From positions 1 through 25,814 of the forward strand of contig CAYNBZ010000032.1 in NCBI GenBank assembly GCA_964395975.1: a DNA stretch of 25,814 bases. Direction: 5' to 3'. The translations under genes and the position numbers were made by a program. Positions 15,613-23,812 of the stretch are shown here, in pieces. The notes beneath the pieces were generated by a model. That model was not told the DNA's origin. It ran no database searches and worked only from the letters and a program-made list of their open reading frames with translations. Source of the DNA: Avimuribaculum sp964395975 (GTDB lineage Bacteria > Bacteroidota > Bacteroidia > Bacteroidales > Muribaculaceae). Position 1 is the stretch's first letter. Each line of letters opens with the position of its first letter.

Positions 15613-16596
15613 ATGAGAAAAACCATAGCAATAGGCGAATCAATACTCGACACCGTGTTCTGCAATGACAAGCCCATAAGTAGTTTCGTAGGCGGACGCA
15701 TTGCTAATGCCGCTGCATCGATAGGTATGGCAGGAGTTCCGATAGAGATGGTGAGCGAATGCTGTAACGACCATATAGGCGATATCATAGTCAGCTTTCT
15801 CCAACAGCATCATGTAGGCACGGCATCGGTTGACCGTTTTACCGATGGTAGTTCGGCTGCATCGATGATTTTCCATTCGCAAGACGGTAAAAAACTCATC
15901 AACTTCTTCAATTACCCAGATGATCGTTTTAACATCGTATGGCCACGCATTGATGAAGATGATGTGATAATTTTTGGCTCTTTTTACTCTATCGACACCG
16001 ACATGCGTGAACGGTTTTACGAACTCATAAAATATGCACACGAACGTAAAGCCATATTGGTGTATCTGCTCGGATGCCAACACGGCATTAATTGCCGAAT
16101 CACCAAAGTCATGCCGGGAATACTAGAAAACCTTGAAATAGCCGATATCGTGATTGCCACACACAGTGACATAGGAGATATATTCCCCGGAGAAACTGTT
16201 GACCATGCATTCAAAAACCACATAGAATTTTACTGTGGTAATTTCCTTTATATCGATGAAAATTCTTGCATAACAGTTTATCACCGTAATGGAGAAAAAA
16301 ATATCTTCGATACAGGCAAAGAAACAACGGCAGTTGCCAACGGTAACAAGCTCGGTTGGCAAGCCGGCTTGACAAGTGGCATAACATATGCCTTGTTTTT
16401 GCACAACATCAAGCATGGACAGATAAACGAAATTGATGATGACACAATGTCGGGCATTATTGACATCGCGGTCAAATTTGCCAACAATGCAGCCTCTGCC
16501 CCAACTATTAATTGCATCGATGACGATTTCGGCTCGGCACGAGCAGCAGAACTGAAAATCGCCATAGAAAGAACAAGCAGTAATTTAAAGGAATAG
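15613..16596 (+). CDS. PfkB-family carbohydrate kinase-like protein, active-site motif degenerate
   Basis: A 327-aa ribokinase/PfkB-fold protein. The N-terminal signature is recognisable: IAIGESILDTVF and FVGGRIANAAASIGMAGVP (about residues 26-44). The C-terminal signature, normally DTxGAGD with the catalytic Asp, is replaced by ETTAVANGNKLGWQAG (237-252). No Asp remains in that motif, and the anion-hole glycines are only partly kept. It may have lost kinase activity or may use another residue. It starts 15 bp after the arabinose-5-phosphate isomerase gene, so it could bind a pentose phosphate or regulate that step; this is inference. Substrate unknown. Confidence 0.78.
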   Translation: MRKTIAIGESILDTVFCNDKPISSFVGGRIANAAASIGMAGVPIEMVSECCNDHIGDIIVSFLQQHHVGTASVDRFTDGSSAASMIFHSQDGKKLINFFNYPDDRFNIVWPRIDEDDVIIFGSFYSIDTDMRERFYELIKYAHERKAILVYLLGCQHGINCRITKVMPGILENLEIADIVIATHSDIGDIFPGETVDHAFKNHIEFYCGNFLYIDENSCITVYHRNGEKNIFDTGKETTAVANGNKLGWQAGLTSGITYALFLHNIKHGQINEIDDDTMSGIIDIAVKFANNAASAPTINCIDDDFGSARAAELKIAIERTSSNLKE

Positions 16597-16617
16597 TCAC
16601 ACTTAGTATGTACCAAC

Positions 16618-18333
16618 ATGAAACCGCTTATTCTCGATACTATTTTGCCAAAGGTTTATGCTAACGCTGACACCAAGCAAAACGAGTATGTGGAACTCAG
16701 TTCGTTGTTGCTTGATGAAAGAATCCCTGAAGTAATAAAACGCCTGAAGGCCGGTGATAAGCAAGGGAGTGAAATTCTGTTGGCACAAATGTCTGACGAG
16801 CTGCATCGGCAAGAAGGCTTGCGCCTTGCATGGGTGCAAGTGGTATCAATGTGGATAACAGCTGACAATGAAGATTATGCCGCGACCATAGACAATGGCA
16901 TAGAAGTGTTGCGCACGCTGATATCAACCGCCGACCACAAAAACATCGAATTTCTGTCCTTGGCAGCCGGTACTATCTACATGCTTGCCTTTGCCCACTA
17001 CAAATTGGGCGAAAGCAAAAAGGCCGAGAAAGAACTCTATAAGGCACAAAAACTATACGAACGGCTCGCCCGAAAAGACAACGAACGTTTCACACCTGCA
17101 TTAATGGCAGCAGTGGAGGCTTCGACCGAAGTATTCAAGTCGAAACTAAAAAAAATGAACGTGCTTGCCCATTACCAAGTAGCAACCGAGTTGTATCAAG
17201 GCAAAGTTTCGGCAGGCGTAACTGATGCTATTGGCAGCCTCGTTGACAGTATCACCGCTGAGGGCGACATTCACCTGAAAATGGGTAACTACCGTGATGC
17301 CGTCAAATTCTATACAAAGGCCTTACGCTATCAAAAGCGCATAAGTGCTTCGCTTGGGATGAAGGAATTACGCATTTCAATCAACCTCGGTCGAGCCTTG
17401 CTACAACTTACTAACCGCCGTGCGTCGGGAGAACAGCTTTTGCATTCCATCTTGCCGCTTGCCGAGAAAATGGGAGCGACTAACGAAATCGAGGAAATCA
17501 ACTCTCTGTTGAAAAATCCCAATAAAAGTACTTTTGACATTACCGCATTTTGGAAAAAACTTTTTACTTCTGTGCTTCTGATTGTTGTTTCGGCAACGGC
17601 AGCAACGGCTCAAGTCATGATAGGTCATCGCGGTTCGGTATGGGGTGTGGAAAATACTGCAACAGCATTCATCAACGGTGTAAAATACGCCGGGTATGAC
17701 GGTCTTGAATGTGACATACGCACAGATGCCGATGGGACGTTCATAGTAAATCATGATGAAAGTTTCGCAAGAATCGGAGGCAGTCACACTCCGTTGGCAC
17801 AACGTCCAACTGCCGGCATACTCAACGACCGCCTGTTGCAAACCCGAGATGGCATCACATACGAAGCCTCAGCCATAACTCTGGGTCAGTTCCTTGACCT
17901 ATGCAACGAACTCGATTGCATACCTGTGGTAGAAATAAAAGAGTGTTGGAACATCTATTCAAACGATGAAACCGGGAACAGTTGCTATGATGGCATACCG
18001 TCTCTCATCGACCTCATAAGGCATAAGGGGCTTGAAGACAAAGTTGTAATTATATCTTTTATGGCAGGAGTCATTGACCATCTGCGCAGCAATTATCCCG
18101 CTATCAACTTGCAGTATCTCACCGATGGCGAATGGCGCAATGTCGTTGATTTCTGTAAAAGGCTCAAAGTTGACATAGACATAGCCCATCGACATGCCGA
18201 TGCTGAGTTGGTTGAAACATTTCACGCCATAGGTCTTAAAGTAAATACATGGACTGTCGATGATCTTGTAGAGTTCAAACGTCTGCAAGAAATAGGTGTC
18301 GATATGATAACGACCAATAAAATAATAAAATAG
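16618..18333 (+). CDS. TPR domain - membrane segment - glycerophosphodiester phosphodiesterase fusion
   Basis: A 571-aa protein with two unrelated halves. Residues 1 to about 305 are helical, with TPR-like pairs (AAGTIYMLAFAHYKLGESKK, GDIHLKMGNYRDAVKFYTKA). Residues 312-331 (WKKLFTSVLLIVVSATAATA) look exactly like a signal peptide but lie in the middle. Residues 332-571 are a complete GDPD: IGHRGSVWGVENTATAF with H337, R338 and E345, then the metal site GLECDIRTDADG, a NHDES histidine, VVEIKE and a terminal VNTWTVDD strand. GDPDs cleave glycerophosphodiesters into glycerol 3-phosphate and an alcohol. The TPR half should stay in the cytoplasm, with the enzyme in the periplasm. No Met stands just before the internal signal, so a separate GDPD start is not evident. 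ribH follows 12 bp later. Confidence 0.85.
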   Translation: MKPLILDTILPKVYANADTKQNEYVELSSLLLDERIPEVIKRLKAGDKQGSEILLAQMSDELHRQEGLRLAWVQVVSMWITADNEDYAATIDNGIEVLRTLISTADHKNIEFLSLAAGTIYMLAFAHYKLGESKKAEKELYKAQKLYERLARKDNERFTPALMAAVEASTEVFKSKLKKMNVLAHYQVATELYQGKVSAGVTDAIGSLVDSITAEGDIHLKMGNYRDAVKFYTKALRYQKRISASLGMKELRISINLGRALLQLTNRRASGEQLLHSILPLAEKMGATNEIEEINSLLKNPNKSTFDITAFWKKLFTSVLLIVVSATAATAQVMIGHRGSVWGVENTATAFINGVKYAGYDGLECDIRTDADGTFIVNHDESFARIGGSHTPLAQRPTAGILNDRLLQTRDGITYEASAITLGQFLDLCNELDCIPVVEIKECWNIYSNDETGNSCYDGIPSLIDLIRHKGLEDKVVIISFMAGVIDHLRSNYPAINLQYLTDGEWRNVVDFCKRLKVDIDIAHRHADAELVETFHAIGLKVNTWTVDDLVEFKRLQEIGVDMITTNKIIK

Positions 18334-18345
18334 TCACCAATTATT

Positions 18346-18858
18346 ATGTCAACCAAACTTAGAAACGACTCAGTAGCACAGTTGCCTAAAATACAAGGCT
18401 TGAAGATTGGCATTGTAGCCGCCGAGTGGAATAGTAAAATCACCGATGCCCTGCTTGAAGGCGCGCTCGAAAAATTACACGAAGAGGGATATCCCGACGA
18501 TTGTGCTGATGTATTTCGCGTCCCAGGCACAGTAGAACTTACTTTTGCGGCTGCACAATTAATCAGAGTGGGTACATACGATGCGATTATTGTGCTCGGT
18601 TGCGTGATTAGAGGCGATACATCACATTTCGATTATGTGTGCCAAAGTGTAACTGAGGGTGTTACACGACTTAATGCTACAGGAACGGTGCCTGTGATTT
18701 TTGGCGTATTGACCACAGATAATGAACAACAAGCTCTTGACCGTGCAGGTGGAAAACTCGGCAACAAGGGGAGTGAGGCAGTGGAATGTGCCATAAAAAT
18801 GCATAATTTCGTTGATAAAAGTTTTGAGATTTCTGCAGATTCACAAAAAATTGTATAA
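18346..18858 (+). CDS. ribH: 6,7-dimethyl-8-ribityllumazine synthase
   Basis: A 170-aa enzyme that joins 5-amino-6-ribitylaminouracil with 3,4-dihydroxybutanone 4-phosphate, the penultimate step of riboflavin synthesis. Family motifs are IVAAEWNSKITDALLEGA near the N-terminus, FRVPGTVELTFAAAQL (57-72), VLGCVIRGDTSHFDYV with the catalytic His at about 94, and PVIFGVLTTDNEQQALDRAG. The length is normal for the icosahedral type. It lies 12 bp after the TPR-GDPD gene and is probably the last gene of that transcript. Its TAA stop (18856-18858) is also the start of the promoter box for the tRNA downstream. Confidence 0.95.
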   Translation: MSTKLRNDSVAQLPKIQGLKIGIVAAEWNSKITDALLEGALEKLHEEGYPDDCADVFRVPGTVELTFAAAQLIRVGTYDAIIVLGCVIRGDTSHFDYVCQSVTEGVTRLNATGTVPVIFGVLTTDNEQQALDRAGGKLGNKGSEAVECAIKMHNFVDKSFEISADSQKIV

Positions 18859-18863
18859 CTTTG
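18856..18863 (+). promoter_or_regulatory. tRNA-Tyr promoter -7 box overlapping the ribH stop
   Basis: TAACTTTG is a perfect -7 box followed by CA, ending 17 bases before the tRNA. Its first three bases are the ribH stop codon. The -33 region (TTCTG at 18831-18835) is a partial match. Confidence 0.55.
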
Positions 18864-18879
18864 CACCACAAAGTTGGAC

Positions 18880-18962
18880 GGGTGGTTTCCAGAGCGGCCA
18901 AATGGGACTGACTGTAACTCAGTTGTCAATCGACTTCGGTGGTTCGAATCCATCACCACCCA
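18880..18962 (+). tRNA. tRNA-Tyr (anticodon GTA)
   Basis: An 83-nt class II tRNA. The acceptor stem is GGGTGGT (18880-18886) with ACCACCC (18955-18961) and discriminator A at 18962. The anticodon stem ACTGA/TCAGT encloses CTGTAAC, with GTA at 18914-18916. A variable arm follows, and the T arm GGTGG-TTCGAAT-CCATC has one G-U pair. The 3' CCA is not encoded. It has its own promoter and a terminator directly downstream. Confidence 0.95.
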
Positions 18963-18969
18963 CACAAAT

Positions 18970-19012
18970 AAAAAGTGAGCGGCATCCTTGTTGAGGTATC
19001 GCTCATTTTTTT
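18970..19012 (+). terminator. Intrinsic terminator after tRNA-Tyr
   Basis: TGAGCG (18976-18981) pairs with CGCTCA (19000-19005), with an interior region between. The stem extends outward through A-T pairs and is followed by seven T (19006-19012). The position directly behind the tRNA fits tRNA transcript termination. Confidence 0.75.
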
Positions 19013-19165
19013 GTCGTGTAACCGATGTAACAATCGCATAAAATTTGATGTTCGTTAGGTTCCTATGTGTAATAAAAATGAAATCATTATTGTGCCTTAT
19101 TAGTATCACACTTGTTATTCTAGAGTTTTTTAGAAAAGGCTGGACGATTATTTAAGATTATTTCC

Positions 19166-19173
19166 TAAATTTG
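19166..19173 (+). promoter_or_regulatory. Promoter -7 box for the EEP-family gene
   Basis: TAAATTTG is a perfect -7 box, 26 bases before the ATG at 19200. No good -33 TTTG is present at 19-21 bp spacing. The rest of 19013-19165 is AT-rich and shows nothing else. Confidence 0.45.
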
Positions 19174-19199
19174 GCAAACAATAAAATAAACCAAGGAAT

Positions 19200-20237
19200 A
19201 TGAGAAATTTATTGGCAATATTGGCTTTTGCCATTGTAGTGTTTGTCGCAGCAGCTGGTGATAAAAGTCACCAAGTTTTCGGTGTCGCTTTTTACAATCT
19301 AGAGAATTTTTTCGACACAATCAATAATAATGGGAAATATGATTATGAGTACACCGAGAACGGCTCAAAGCAATGGAATGGCGAGAAGTACCGTAACAAG
19401 GTGAAAAACATGGCATATGCCATCAGCCAGATGACGACAGAATTGACACCGATGGGACCTGCTGTCATCGGTGTGTCTGAAGTTGAAAACATCACGGTAC
19501 TACAAGATCTTGTGAATGCTGATGACTTGAAAGACAAATGTTTGCAAATCGTACATCACGACTCGCCAGACCTGCGTGGGATAGATGTGGCACTGTTATA
19601 CAACCCAAGTTTCTTCTGTGTGCTTAACGTAGTAAATTCTCGTGTGGTGATAGACGATTATCCCGAGTTCAAAACTCGCGACCAAATGTGTGTCACCGGA
19701 TTGCTTGCAGGCGAGAAAGTCAGCATAATTGTCAACCACTGGCCGTCACGCTCAGGTGATCGGGAACAGTCGAACTATCTGCGTGAGGCTGCGGCCAAAC
19801 GTGTAAGGCAAACGGTAGATTCGCTTCTTGTTGACGATCCTAACCAAGGCATAATCATCATGGGCGACTTGAATGATGACCCGTTCGATTTAAGTGTGGC
19901 CGAAGTGCTCGGTGCAAAAAAAGATAAAAATGATGTGGTGGAATTGGGCGACTTGTATAATCCTTGGTGGAAGACTATTGACGAAGGCACAGGTACGCTT
20001 GCTTACCGCGGCTCTTGGAATTTGTTTGACCAAATAATCGTGTCTAAATATTTCCTTGGTGACCAATCGAAACTCACCCTGTCCAAACATGAAGTGCTGG
20101 ACTTTGACTTTCTTAAGACTAAAGAGGGTGATCGTAAGGGTTATCCTTTGCGTACTCATGCTTCAGGGGTATATCTAAATGGCTATAGCGATCATTTTCC
20201 GACCGAAATTTTCCTTGTGAAGGAAGTCCGTGAATAG
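19200..20237 (+). CDS. Secreted endonuclease/exonuclease/phosphatase family hydrolase
   Basis: A 345-aa EEP-superfamily protein. Residues 1-19 (MRNLLAILAFAIVVFVAAA) form a signal peptide, so the enzyme acts in the periplasm or outside. The fold's metal and catalytic motifs are in order: FYNLENFFDT, IGVSEVENI with the metal-binding Glu, VNHWPSRSGD with the catalytic His, IIIMGDLNDDP and the final YSDHFPTEI with the Asp-His pair. The superfamily cleaves phosphodiester or phosphomonoester bonds in DNA, RNA, lipids or small molecules; the substrate cannot be read from sequence. Secreted versions are common in Bacteroidetes. It stands alone with its own promoter. Confidence 0.88.
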   Translation: MRNLLAILAFAIVVFVAAAGDKSHQVFGVAFYNLENFFDTINNNGKYDYEYTENGSKQWNGEKYRNKVKNMAYAISQMTTELTPMGPAVIGVSEVENITVLQDLVNADDLKDKCLQIVHHDSPDLRGIDVALLYNPSFFCVLNVVNSRVVIDDYPEFKTRDQMCVTGLLAGEKVSIIVNHWPSRSGDREQSNYLREAAAKRVRQTVDSLLVDDPNQGIIIMGDLNDDPFDLSVAEVLGAKKDKNDVVELGDLYNPWWKTIDEGTGTLAYRGSWNLFDQIIVSKYFLGDQSKLTLSKHEVLDFDFLKTKEGDRKGYPLRTHASGVYLNGYSDHFPTEIFLVKEVRE

Positions 20238-20346
20238 CAATAATACGGTTTGTTTGACGTTGTAAGTATGTGTTTCAAATGGTGGTATTTCACTGTCCTC
20301 TCAATTAAATTGTTAAGGATTTTCTGACCTTTTTGGAGATAATGTG

Positions 20347-21795
20347 ATGAAATTAACTTTTGTAGTTCCTCCTGTTTTTGACGGCAATAAACAACCTCCG
20401 GAACGCACGGCAGGTTGTACGAGAGTTGTTTACCTTGCTCCTAATATATATGAACTCACCGTTGTGGCAGCTTTGGAGAAAGTGGGAACATATGATCTTT
20501 TTTATGAGGACTTCGTATATGACAAACGGTCGTGTGCCGATTTCGAGAAATTTATCTCAACCGACGACAGTGACATATATTTTATATGGACTGTAAATTT
20601 GTCGCTCAACAATGATGCTATTGCAGTGAAACTCATTCACGACTACAACAAGGATGCATACATTGTATTTCTGGGTCCGGGCGCAACATATTTCCCTCAA
20701 AAAATATTGCAGCGTAGCGACCGTGATATTGTGGTACGTGGCGAGCCTGAACAAACTGTTCTTGAATTGGTTGATGCTATTGCCAACGGAGAGGAATGGC
20801 GCTCATTGTTGGGTATAACTTACCTCGATGCCAATGGTGATGTAAAGCGTACCGGTTTCCGACCGATGTTGAGGAGTCTTGATGAACTGCCATTTCCAGC
20901 AAGGCATTTTATAGAGAAAAAACGTTATTATAATCCCAAATTGAAAGCGGGGCCATATACCACGGCCGTCACATCACGCAATTGCCCGTTCCATTGCATA
21001 TATTGTGTACCGAGTTCTCTCACTTTTGCCCGTGAAATAGAATACAGGCACGAATTTGGCAAAAAACCTCCCATCTCGTTCCGTTCCACACAAAGTATTG
21101 ATGAAGAGATGAAGCAGCTGAGCAAGGCAGGATATAAGGCTGTGGGATTTATGGACGACAACTTCATTTGGAATGAACAACGCACTCGTGAGATTTGCAA
21201 CACCATGCGCCGATATGGTCTTATTTGGGGATGTCAGGCAAGGGTGGATGCTATTACCGAGCCGATAGCCAAGATGTTGTCGGAAAGTGGATGCCACTAT
21301 GTGGATTTGGGGGTCGAGTCGTTTGATGAACAAATCTTGCAATATATTAAAAAAGGAATAACGAGCGAACAGATATACAAGGCCATAAGATTACTGAAAA
21401 AATATAAAGTACCGGTAAAACTGAATGTGCTTATTGGTTGCAGCCCACTTGAAACAAAAGAAACTTTGAAACATACATTGCGCGAGGCCAAAAAGTTGCA
21501 TGTCGATCAAGTGATGTTCAATATCGTGTCGCCATTCCCCGGAACGGAATTTTACGACATAGTTAAGAAAAATGGTTGGATGAAAACGCCCGATTACATA
21601 CCAACTGATGTGCAACGGGAGTCGATACTCAATTTCCCATCACTCAGTTCCGATGAGATGGAGAGGATATTGTATTATAATAATTTGAGCTATTTCCTTT
21701 CATTTAGGTTTGTCTTAAAACAAATCAAGAGATTCTCTAATTGGAGCGAATTTACGCATGCGCTGAAAGCCTTGAAAATAAAATTGTTCGGATAG
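20347..21795 (+). CDS. B12-binding-type radical SAM protein
   Basis: A 482-aa protein. The N-terminal half resembles the cobalamin-binding Rossmann domain seen in BchE-like enzymes (VFLGPGATYFPQKI, then DIVVRGEPEQTVLELV), but I do not see the DxHxxG cobalt-ligand motif. The radical SAM core has CX3CX2C (C213, C217, C220 in RNCPFHCIYCVPS), FMDDNFIWN, WGCQARVDAI and VDLGVESFDEQIL. A GTG three bases upstream (20344) could also serve as start. The reaction is unknown; relatives include methyltransferases and enzymes acting on lipids, glycans and phosphonates. It is closely followed by a GT2 glycosyltransferase, which hints at surface glycolipid or glycan modification (inference). Confidence 0.87.
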   Translation: MKLTFVVPPVFDGNKQPPERTAGCTRVVYLAPNIYELTVVAALEKVGTYDLFYEDFVYDKRSCADFEKFISTDDSDIYFIWTVNLSLNNDAIAVKLIHDYNKDAYIVFLGPGATYFPQKILQRSDRDIVVRGEPEQTVLELVDAIANGEEWRSLLGITYLDANGDVKRTGFRPMLRSLDELPFPARHFIEKKRYYNPKLKAGPYTTAVTSRNCPFHCIYCVPSSLTFAREIEYRHEFGKKPPISFRSTQSIDEEMKQLSKAGYKAVGFMDDNFIWNEQRTREICNTMRRYGLIWGCQARVDAITEPIAKMLSESGCHYVDLGVESFDEQILQYIKKGITSEQIYKAIRLLKKYKVPVKLNVLIGCSPLETKETLKHTLREAKKLHVDQVMFNIVSPFPGTEFYDIVKKNGWMKTPDYIPTDVQRESILNFPSLSSDEMERILYYNNLSYFLSFRFVLKQIKRFSNWSEFTHALKALKIKLFG

Positions 21796-21817
21796 AGCAG
21801 ATATGGCAGGTGTAGCG

Positions 21818-22564
21818 ATGAAGTTGTCAATTGTCATTATAACGCACAACCAAGAGGAAACAACCCTAAAATGCCTTGATGCGATTATGAGCGTGATAAG
21901 TCGAACGGATGTCGAAACCATCGTTGTTGACAACGGTTCGGTTGATGACACTTGCAGTTCCATTTCATCTCGTTTTCCTATGGTAATATTAGTGAAGAAC
22001 GATACCAATAAAGGGGTTGCATATGCTCGTAACAGGGGAATGGAACGCTCGACCGGCGACTATATATTGATACTTGACAATGACACAATAGCCAATAGTG
22101 ATGCCATAGATGGAATGTTACGGTACATGGATGAGAATATGAGCGTTGGCATATGTGGTTGTCGCCTAGTCAATTGTCAAGGAGATGTGCAGCAGAGTTA
22201 TAAAAAATTCCCATCCATCATAACTAAAATACGCAATGTTCTGTCTTCGGACAAAAGCGGTGTGGCAATTGATCCCCCTACCGAAGTCATATATCCTGAC
22301 TATGTGATAGGGGCTTGCCAAATGATACGACGTAAAGTGTTGGAAATGATAGGCTTGCTTGATGAACACATATTTTATGGACCTGAAGATGCCGACTATT
22401 GCCTACGAGCTCGGCAGCAAGGATGGCATGTTGTTTATTTGCCACAATTTGCCATCATACATCTGTGGCAGCGGGCTAGTAGCAGGAAGTTGTTTTCACG
22501 CCTGTCTTGGAGGCACATGTGCGGTCTGATGTATTTTTATGTCAAGTATCGAAGAATCCATTGA
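21818..22564 (+). CDS. Glycosyltransferase family 2
   Basis: A 248-aa GT-A glycosyltransferase. The start at 21818 gives the usual first strand MKLSIVIITHNQEETTLKCL; an in-frame ATG at 21803 would add five residues and cannot be excluded. The nucleotide-sugar site shows IVVDNGSVDDT, NKGVAYARNRGM and the metal-binding ILDNDT. The acceptor-side motif is YGPEDADYCLRARQQGW. These fit rhamnosyl- or similar transferases of surface glycans, cytoplasmic side. No C-terminal membrane spans are seen. It lies 22 bp after the radical SAM gene and is probably co-transcribed with it. Confidence 0.88.
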   Translation: MKLSIVIITHNQEETTLKCLDAIMSVISRTDVETIVVDNGSVDDTCSSISSRFPMVILVKNDTNKGVAYARNRGMERSTGDYILILDNDTIANSDAIDGMLRYMDENMSVGICGCRLVNCQGDVQQSYKKFPSIITKIRNVLSSDKSGVAIDPPTEVIYPDYVIGACQMIRRKVLEMIGLLDEHIFYGPEDADYCLRARQQGWHVVYLPQFAIIHLWQRASSRKLFSRLSWRHMCGLMYFYVKYRRIH

Positions 22565-22679
22565 CCTAAAAACATAGTGGTGGCATGTCTGTCTTTGCAT
22601 AGAAAGCCGATGCAGTTACTCCTTATGCGGCCAAATAATGGTATATAGGATTAAAAATTATACTATATTTCCTCTTATA

Positions 22680-22710
22680 TTGGTTTTAATTATCCTATAA
22701 GTTAATTTCG
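22680..22710 (+). promoter_or_regulatory. Candidate promoter for the AraC-family gene
   Basis: TTG at 22680-22682 and TAATTTCG at 22703-22710 are 20 bases apart; the -7 box has one change from TAnnTTTG. The leader would be about 20 nt. The rest of the 172-bp gap (22565-22679) shows nothing recognisable. Confidence 0.45.
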
Positions 22711-22736
22711 TTTTAACTTTAACATGGATTGCTTAT

Positions 22737-23642
22737 ATGGAAAATGTTCGTACTGCATTCACTCAATTTGACTTGGCGATGATGCCATTGAGCAGTAACT
22801 CCCTTATTTGCGAAGATGAAATTATCGTAAGTGATAATTTTGACACTCCTTATGAAGAATGCACGGTTATTGCAAACAAATTCATCACCTCTTCTCATCC
22901 ATTTAAAGTAAATTTTACAATGTTGCTGTTTTGTACAGAAGGCTGTATGCATTTTAGTATTGGGCTTGAAAAATATGAAGTGAATGCAAGTGATATGGTT
23001 GTAATTTTGCCGGGAACAATAAGTGAGAATCTTGGGATAAGTTCTAACTATAGGACATTCTTTATTGCTTTTACGATGCCATTGGGAATTGAAATGGGAA
23101 ACTTGGCATGGCATTCGACATTTCGAAAGCATCCACAGTTACATTTGTCGGATGATGAGATGCAAGAGGCTCTTTTTATTTATCGCATAATGCGCAATAA
23201 AATGGAGCAACCCGATTATAAGTTCACACGTGGAGTGCTGTCGAGTTATATACAAATACTGTTGTATAATGCGTGTAATCATTTGCAATATTCGCTTCAG
23301 AACGTTACTGCACGTTATGATGGGCATGCGCACTTAATTTTTGATCAGTTTATGGAACTTATACAGAAACATTATGGGCAAGAGCGTGAAATACAGTATT
23401 ATGCCAATCTTATGTGTATGACACCAAAGTACTTGTCGAGGGTGGTATATCAGGTGAGCGGTCGTTATGCAGGAGAATGGATACGCGATTATGTGATACT
23501 CGAGGCGAAGGCTTTGTTGAAAAGCGGAAGGTACAACGTGCAACAGGTGAGCATTATGCTCAATTTTGCCAGTGCATCGTTTTTTGGTAAATATTTCAAA
23601 AAGGCTGTGGGTTGTTCTCCCCGCAAATATGCGACTATGTAA
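22737..23642 (+). CDS. AraC-family transcriptional regulator
   Basis: A 301-aa protein. Residues 1 to about 185 form a cupin-like sensor region (VNFTMLLFCTEGCMHFSIGL, then VVILPGTISENLG). The C-terminal 100 residues carry the two helix-turn-helix motifs: REIQYYANLMCMTPKYLSRV and NVQQVSIMLNFASASFFGKY, with the family ending FKKAVGCSPRKY. It binds DNA and probably responds to a small ligand through the cupin domain. The target is not known. The adjacent + strand genes are the membrane protein and the rsmD pair, or it may act on distant genes. Confidence 0.9.
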   Translation: MENVRTAFTQFDLAMMPLSSNSLICEDEIIVSDNFDTPYEECTVIANKFITSSHPFKVNFTMLLFCTEGCMHFSIGLEKYEVNASDMVVILPGTISENLGISSNYRTFFIAFTMPLGIEMGNLAWHSTFRKHPQLHLSDDEMQEALFIYRIMRNKMEQPDYKFTRGVLSSYIQILLYNACNHLQYSLQNVTARYDGHAHLIFDQFMELIQKHYGQEREIQYYANLMCMTPKYLSRVVYQVSGRYAGEWIRDYVILEAKALLKSGRYNVQQVSIMLNFASASFFGKYFKKAVGCSPRKYATM

Positions 23643-23713
23643 CTTAGACATATATTGTATGGGTTAAGATATTTTATTTGTGTAGGGTGGTGGGAATGTA
23701 TTTGAGAAATTTG

Positions 23714-23721
23714 TAAATTCG
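23714..23721 (+). promoter_or_regulatory. Candidate -7 box before the 161-aa membrane protein gene
   Basis: TAAATTCG followed by CA resembles the nadB box (TAATTTCG + CA) and differs from TAnnTTTG at one base. The leader would be about 85 nt and contains the inverted repeat at 23736-23767. The -33 match is poor. Confidence 0.35.
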
Positions 23722-23735
23722 CAAAATCAAAACTA

Positions 23736-23767
23736 CATGACCGATGTACCGTGATGTTGCGGTCATG
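23736..23767 (+). promoter_or_regulatory. Inverted repeat in the leader of the membrane protein gene
   Basis: CATGACCG (23736-23743) and CGGTCATG (23760-23767) are perfect complements around a 16-nt loop. No T-run follows, so it is not a simple terminator for the AraC gene. It could be an operator or a leader hairpin. Confidence 0.4.
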
Positions 23768-23812
23768 GTTGGGGATGAATTTACTGTTCTCAATCGAAAA
23801 TAATTGCTGCGT

